Shown here: positions 47,670-49,879 of the stretch, one piece after another | How positions within the stretch are numbered: position 1 is the first letter of the stretch | Layout: the number at the start of each line of letters is the position of its first letter | From: an uncultured Pelagibacteraceae bacterium | GTDB lineage: Bacteria; Pseudomonadota; Alphaproteobacteria; Pelagibacterales; Pelagibacteraceae | Assembly (NCBI GenBank): GCA_902635975.1 | Contig: CACPQC010000003.1 | Span: 1-49,879 of the forward strand | Direction: 5' to 3' | DNA length: 49,879 bases | Made by a program: the position numbers and the translations under genes | Notes under the pieces: generated by a model | What the model saw: the letters and a program-made list of their open reading frames with translations, nothing else | Databases searched by the model: none | What the model was told of the DNA's origin: nothing

Positions 47670-49879
47670 ATGAGCAAATCTCAAATAAATCTTCCTAAAA
47701 CTGCTTTTTCAATGAAAGCAAATTTGCCAATGCGAGAACCTGAAATTTTAAAACTTTGGCAAAATATAAATCTTTATGATGAATTAAGAAAATCGAGAAA
47801 AGGAGAAGAAAAATTTGTTCTTCATGATGGTCCTCCATATGCAAATGGTAATATACACATGGGAACAGCTTTAAATAAAATTTTAAAAGATATAATTGTG
47901 AGATTTCATCAAATGGATGGAAAAGACTCCGTATATGTTCCAGGATGGGATTGCCATGGATTGCCAATAGAATGGAAAATTGAAGAACAATACAAAAAAA
48001 ATAAAAAAAACAAAAATGAAGTTCCAATCGTTGAGTTTAGAAAAGAATGCAGAGCCTTTGCAGAAAAATGGATAGATATTCATAAAGATCAATTTAAAAG
48101 GTTAGGAGTTGTAGGAGATTGGGATAATTATTACTCTACGATGAGTTTTGATGCTGAGGCTCAAATAGTAAGAGAACTAGGTAAATTTTTAAAAGAAGGA
48201 AGTTTGTATAGAGGCTTTAAACCTGTTTTATGGTCCACTGTCGAAAAAACAGCTTTAGCAGATGCAGAAGTGGAGTATCAAGATCACAGGTCAGATACTA
48301 TATATGCATCTTTTCCAGTTAAATCATCAAATATTAAAGAATTAAATGATAGTGAAATAGTAATTTGGACAACTACCCCATGGACTATTCCAGCCAACAA
48401 AGCCTTGGCTTACAATGAGAGCCTTGATTATTCATTAATTGAAGTAAATGACAATGGTGACTTTAAAAATAAAAAAATTGTTATTGCAGATGCATTAATT
48501 GATACAGTTGTAAAAGATACCAAAATTCAAAGTTTCGAAAAGTTAAAAAATTTTAAGGGTAAAGATTTAAAAGGAACAATATGTAATCATCCTTTTTTAA
48601 AACTTGGTTATGAATATGACATACCTATGCTGGAAGCAAGTTTTGTAACTACAGAACAAGGCACTGGAATTGTTCATTGTGCGCCAAGTCATGGTCCTGA
48701 TGATTTTAATTTGTGTATGAATAATGGAATTAAAGCAATTGAAACAGTTGATGGCGACGGAAGGTATACAAAAAATGTAGCACTTTTTGAAGGTATACAT
48801 ATTTTTAAATCTAATTCTATTGTGATTGAAAAATTAAAAGAACAAAAAAAATTATTATCGAACGGTGAACTTGTTCATTCCTATCCTCATTCATGGAGGT
48901 CCAAAGCACCATTAGTTCACAGAGCAACTCCTCAATGGTTTATTTCTATGGATAGTCATAAGCTTAGAAGTAAAGCTTTAAAAGCAATTGATGAAACAAC
49001 CTTCTATCCTAGTAAAGGAAAAGAAAGATTAAAATCGATGATTGAAACAAGACCCGACTGGTGTGTTTCAAGACAAAGAGTATGGGGAGTTCCATTGCCT
49101 ATTTTTATTAACAAAAAGACAGGTGAAATTTTGATTGATAATGAAGTTTTTGATAATATTGCGAAAATTTATGAAAAAGAAGGATCTGATTGTTGGTTTT
49201 CGGATGATCCACAAAAATTTCTTGGAAAAAAATATAAAGCTGAGGATTTTGATAAGTTAAGTGATATCGTAGAGGTATGGTTTGATAGTGGATCTACACA
49301 CTCATTTGTATTAGAAAAAAGAAAAGATTTAAAGTGGCCTGCATCTATGTATCTCGAGGGCTCGGATCAACACAGGGGATGGTTTCATTCGTCTCTTTTA
49401 GAGTCTTGTGGAACTAGAGATCGTGCACCTTTTGAGTCTATTCTTTCTCATGGTTTTGTAGTTGATGGCAAAGGTTTAAAAATGTCAAAATCTTTGGGAA
49501 ATGTAATTTCCCCAGAGGATATTCTTAAAAAATATGGCGCAGATATACTGAGAATTTGGGTTGCTTCCTCAAATTATGCTGAGGATCTTCGAATAGACTA
49601 TTCAATATTAGATCAGCATGCTGAGTCTTATAGAAAAATAAGAAATACTTTTAGATACCTATTAGGCAATTTAAATGACAAATTTGAAGAGAATGAATTA
49701 GAAAAAGTTGATGTTAATAAATTACCAGAATTGGAACAATTTATTTTACATAAGATTTATAAGTTAAATTTAGATTTTGAAAAAAATTTTAAAAATTATA
49801 ATTTTCATAATCTTTATAAGGATTTGTTGAATTTTTGCACTGTAGATTTGTCAGCCTTTTATTTTGATATAAGAAAGGA
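47670..49879 (+). CDS. ileS: Isoleucyl-tRNA synthetase, N-terminal part (3' truncated by window edge)
   Basis: Open frame from ATG at 47670 to window end: 'FVLHDGPPYANGNIHMGTALNKILKDIIVRF', 'VPGWDCHGLPIEWKIE', 'GLKMSKSLGNVISPEDIL'. Confidence 0.97.
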   Translation, partial: MSKSQINLPKTAFSMKANLPMREPEILKLWQNINLYDELRKSRKGEEKFVLHDGPPYANGNIHMGTALNKILKDIIVRFHQMDGKDSVYVPGWDCHGLPIEWKIEEQYKKNKKNKNEVPIVEFRKECRAFAEKWIDIHKDQFKRLGVVGDWDNYYSTMSFDAEAQIVRELGKFLKEGSLYRGFKPVLWSTVEKTALADAEVEYQDHRSDTIYASFPVKSSNIKELNDSEIVIWTTTPWTIPANKALAYNESLDYSLIEVNDNGDFKNKKIVIADALIDTVVKDTKIQSFEKLKNFKGKDLKGTICNHPFLKLGYEYDIPMLEASFVTTEQGTGIVHCAPSHGPDDFNLCMNNGIKAIETVDGDGRYTKNVALFEGIHIFKSNSIVIEKLKEQKKLLSNGELVHSYPHSWRSKAPLVHRATPQWFISMDSHKLRSKALKAIDETTFYPSKGKERLKSMIETRPDWCVSRQRVWGVPLPIFINKKTGEILIDNEVFDNIAKIYEKEGSDCWFSDDPQKFLGKKYKAEDFDKLSDIVEVWFDSGSTHSFVLEKRKDLKWPASMYLEGSDQHRGWFHSSLLESCGTRDRAPFESILSHGFVVDGKGLKMSKSLGNVISPEDILKKYGADILRIWVASSNYAEDLRIDYSILDQHAESYRKIRNTFRYLLGNLNDKFEENELEKVDVNKLPELEQFILHKIYKLNLDFEKNFKNYNFHNLYKDLLNFCTVDLSAFYFDIRK

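Noticed and set aside
47695-48800. Minus-strand ORFs at 47695-48027, 47883-48092 and 48597-48800
   Set aside because: Antisense to ileS, whose open frame runs to the window end; ORF track omitted ileS only because its stop lies outside the window.

Overview
This ~49.9 kb AT-rich, gene-dense window has the gene content and compact architecture of a streamlined alphaproteobacterium, most likely SAR11/Pelagibacterales (an inference from gene content, not a search). It runs from the 3' end of a class I lysyl-tRNA synthetase gene to the 5' part of ileS. Nearly all sequence is housekeeping or metabolic CDS. Recognisable blocks are: pyrD-rpmB-queuosine transporter; a polyamine cluster (type III PLP decarboxylase, deoxyhypusine-synthase-like enzyme, aguB, aguA); a RegA/ActR regulator; bioY; polA; chvI-chvG; ahcY-tsaE-amgK-murU; gpmA; an RND pump with its membrane fusion protein; sseA-msrA; a purine salvage pair; hsp20; oligopeptidase B; a Tim14-like J protein; GT9; cfa; tldD-pmbA; typA; groSL; ribF; ileS. 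I saw no tRNA, rRNA, CRISPR array, transposase or prophage. No clearly new multi-gene system is evident. The best leads are the polyamine cluster with a bacterial DHS-like enzyme, two matched sigma-32-type promoters (groSL and hsp20), a possible structured leader upstream of the purine permease, a uORF/hairpin at the regA start codon, a lysine-tailed coiled-coil protein, a missed 38-aa basic ORF, a candidate leaderless rpmB mRNA, and shared antiparallel stop codons.
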